From NCBI RefSeq assembly GCF_008642275.1, contig NZ_CP029189.1, positions 4,624,501 through 4,688,500 on the forward strand: DNA of 64,000 nucleotides, read 5' to 3'. Origin of the DNA: Streptomyces venezuelae (GTDB lineage Bacteria; Actinomycetota; Actinomycetes; Streptomycetales; Streptomycetaceae). Positions 62,267 to 64,000 of this stretch are shown here, in pieces. The position numbers were made by a program, and so were the translations under genes. How positions within the stretch are numbered: position 1 is the first letter of the stretch; every line of letters begins with the position of its first letter. A model generated the notes under the pieces. That model searched no databases. It was not told where the DNA came from and saw only the letters and a list, made by a program, of their open reading frames with translations.

Positions 62267-63424
62267 ATGAGCGACGACAGCCACGAGCACCAGAGCTTCG
62301 AGACCCGCGCGATCCACGCGGGCAACAAAGCGGACCCGCTGACCGGCGCGGTCGTACCCCCCATCTACCAGGTTTCCACTTTCAAGCAGGACGGCGTGGG
62401 AGGGTTCCGCGGCGGTTACGAATACAGCCGCAGCGCCAACCCGACCCGCACCGCGCTGGAGGAGAACCTCGCGGCCCTGGAAGGCGGCCGTCGCGGTCTC
62501 GCCTTCGCGTCCGGACTCGCCGCCGAGGACTGCCTGCTGCGCACGCTGCTCGCCCCGGGCGACCACGTGGTCATCCCGAACGACGCGTACGGCGGCACCT
62601 TCCGCCTCTTCGCGAAGGTCGTCTCCCGCTGGGGCGTGGAGTGGTCGGTGGCCGACACCTCCGACGCCGAGTCCGTACGGGCCGCCCTCACCCCGAAGAC
62701 GAAGGTCATCTGGGTCGAGACCCCCTCCAACCCGCTGCTCGGCATCACCGACATCGCCGTCGTCGCCGACATCGCGCGGACGGCCGGCGCCAAGCTGGTC
62801 GTGGACAACACCTTCGCCTCGCCCTACCTCCAGCAGCCGCTGTCGCTGGGCGCGGACGTGGTCGTGCACTCGCTGACCAAGTACATGGGCGGGCACTCCG
62901 ACGTGGTCGGCGGCGCGCTGATCACGGCCGACGAGGAGCTGGGCGCGGAGCTGGCCTACCACCAGAACGCGATGGGCGCGGTGGCCGGACCGTTCGACTC
63001 GTGGGTCGTGCTGCGGGGCATCAAGACCCTGGCCGTGCGCATGGACCGGCACGCGGAGAACGCGGCCAAGATCGTCGAGGTGCTCCAGCGGCACCCGAAG
63101 GTCACCAAGATCTACTACCCGGGCCTGCCCGAGCACCCGGGTCACGAGATCGCCGCCAAGCAGATGCGCAACTTCGGCGGCATGGTCTCCTTCCAGGTCG
63201 CCGGCGGCGAGGAAGAGGCCCTCGCGGTCTGCGCCCGCACCAAGATCTTCACCCTCGCCGAGTCCCTGGGCGGCGTCGAGTCCCTGATCGAGCACCCGGG
63301 CCGCATGACGCACGCGTCGGTGGCCGGCTCGGCCCTGGAGGTCCCGGCGGACCTGATCCGTCTGTCGACGGGCATCGAGAACGCCGACGACCTCGTGGCG
63401 GACCTGACCCAGGCCCTGGGCTAA
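62267..63424 (+). CDS. metB: cystathionine gamma-synthase
   Basis: A 385-aa PLP enzyme of trans-sulfuration/methionine synthesis. It has the Cys/Met-metabolism signature, with the PLP Lys in SLTKYMGGHSDVVGG (near residue 205), YSRSANPTR near 50 and a phosphate-site FASGLAAED. It condenses an activated homoserine with cysteine; some homologues are gamma-lyases. TAGCAT (62255-62260) ends 6 nt before the ATG (leaderless). Confidence 0.93.
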   Translation: MSDDSHEHQSFETRAIHAGNKADPLTGAVVPPIYQVSTFKQDGVGGFRGGYEYSRSANPTRTALEENLAALEGGRRGLAFASGLAAEDCLLRTLLAPGDHVVIPNDAYGGTFRLFAKVVSRWGVEWSVADTSDAESVRAALTPKTKVIWVETPSNPLLGITDIAVVADIARTAGAKLVVDNTFASPYLQQPLSLGADVVVHSLTKYMGGHSDVVGGALITADEELGAELAYHQNAMGAVAGPFDSWVVLRGIKTLAVRMDRHAENAAKIVEVLQRHPKVTKIYYPGLPEHPGHEIAAKQMRNFGGMVSFQVAGGEEEALAVCARTKIFTLAESLGGVESLIEHPGRMTHASVAGSALEVPADLIRLSTGIENADDLVADLTQALG

Positions 63425-63431
63425 CCCACCC

Positions 63432-63461
63432 GGCCGCCGGGCCCACCCGGGCCCGGCGGCC
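63432..63461 (+). terminator. terminator after metB
   Basis: Perfect 13-bp stem (63432-63444 with 63449-63461), 4-nt loop, followed by TTCCC. Confidence 0.85.
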
Positions 63462-63560
63462 TTCCCGGCTGCGCCGCCCCCTTCCCGGCTGCGCCGCCCC
63501 CTTCCCGGCTGCGCCGCCCCCTTCCCGGCTGCGCCGCCCCCTTCCCGGCTGCGCCGCGCC
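63461..63560. repeat. 20-bp tandem repeat, five copies
   Basis: CTTCCCGGCTGCGCCGCCCC occurs five times head to tail, exact except for the last copy. It directly follows the metB terminator. The rest of the gap to 63776 holds the dispersed element below and short GGGCACCGGGCTCCGCC repeats; no gene is seen. Confidence 0.93.
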
Positions 63561-63607
63561 ACGTCCAGCTTCGCCGGCGGGGTTTGCGCCTCGGCCGGGC
63601 CGTCTCC

Positions 63608-63640
63608 AGCCCCGCCGGCGTTTGAGGCGCGGGGTCTGGG
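63608..63640. repeat. dispersed intergenic element (reverse copy)
   Basis: CCCCGCCGGCGTTTGAGGCG is the reverse complement of the core of the 73-bp units at 33886-34058. It recurs in part, with changes, at 63710-63735. Confidence 0.85.
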
Positions 63641-63776
63641 GCGGCGCCCCAGGAGACCCGGCTCCGCCGGGCACCGGGCTCCGCCGGGCACCGGGCTCCG
63701 CCCGGACCCGCTCCTCAAACACCGGAGGGGCTGGAGACGGCCCGGCGGGGCTGGAACGGGCCCTGCGGAGCCGGGG

Positions 63777-64000
63777 TTACCAGCCCTCCAGGGGTGGGGA
63801 GATGCCGCTCGGCGGCGTGGCCCAGGGGCGGGTCAGCGAAGCCCACACCACGAAGGCCACCGCGGCAGCGAAGAGCACGGCCCAGCCGAACCTGCGCAGG
63901 GCCCGCCGCCGGCGCAGGAGCCGGTCGCCCCGCGCCGCCGCACCCGCCGCGAGCCCCGTCGGCACCGGCGGGTACGGGCCCTCCAGAAGCCGTCTGACCT
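63777..64000 (-). CDS. small membrane protein, 5' end outside window
   Basis: The frame runs from the window edge to a stop at 63777 (at least 73 residues). Visible: an Arg-rich stretch, one TM helix (GWAVLFAAAVAFVVWASL) and a Pro-rich C-terminus ending PPLEGW. It may start outside the window or at GTG 63965. No family assigned. Confidence 0.65.
   Translation of the reverse strand, partial: VRRLLEGPYPPVPTGLAAGAAARGDRLLRRRRALRRFGWAVLFAAAVAFVVWASLTRPWATPPSGISPPLEGW

Overview
The window is a high-GC actinobacterial chromosome segment, almost certainly Streptomyces. The evidence is strong third-position GC bias, GTG and TTG starts, many leaderless promoters, and a gene order I recognise from Streptomyces chromosomes: afsQ1/afsQ2/sigQ, accA2, pccB/pccE/birA, cya, hutH, metB. 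It is mostly core chromosome with some accessory patches. No rRNA, tRNA, insertion sequence, prophage or CRISPR array was seen.

Layout. 1-5.1 kb: two MFS exporters, an L,D-transpeptidase, and LysR and LuxR-type regulators. 5.4-8 kb: cupin, alpha/beta hydrolase and adenosine deaminase (add). 8-13 kb: small secreted and membrane proteins, including a lipobox-bearing sortase beside a cell-surface protein with a recent internal duplication. 13-17.7 kb: deoC with two overlapping aldehyde dehydrogenase genes that look like a split ALDH16, then a uridine-kinase-like gene. 17.7-24.4 kb: a poly-gamma-glutamate-synthase-like locus (tandem sensor-HAMP protein, PgsB, PgsC, NlpC/P60 hydrolase, divergent secreted hydrolase). 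24.5-28.2 kb: sigQ, afsQ1, afsQ2 and a lipoprotein. 28.4-31 kb: an accessory block with an XRE/HD-domain pair and two small unknown genes. 31.2-37.3 kb: PNP with a PGM2-type sugar-phosphate mutase, a cyclotransferase-like gene, LpdA and a DeoR-family regulator. 38-46.4 kb: acyl-CoA carboxylase subunits, Maf, BirA and an MFS fusion. 46.5-51.6 kb: cyclase, enoyl-CoA hydratase, diguanylate cyclase and HutH. 51.7-64 kb: a LAXTG surface protein, L,D-transpeptidase, GNAT, XRE/alcohol dehydrogenase pair, MsrA, an M48 protease between two paralogues, MetB, and a partial gene at the edge.

The most coherent system is nucleoside catabolism. The identical 12-bp perfect palindrome CTACGCGCGTAG lies in the promoters of add, the deoC-aldehyde dehydrogenase operon and the PNP-mutase operon, which are up to 27 kb apart. 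Together these genes convert (deoxy)adenosine to hypoxanthine, pentose phosphate, glyceraldehyde-3-phosphate and acetate. A DeoR-family regulator is encoded nearby, but its own promoter lacks the palindrome.

The second candidate system is the 17.7-24.4 kb locus. It has the PgsB/PgsC catalytic core but no recognisable PgsA. It adds a double extracytoplasmic-sensor/HAMP protein and two putative hydrolases. PgsB carries a Pro/Tyr-rich repetitive tail. It may make an undescribed anionic gamma-linked envelope polymer in a Streptomyces.
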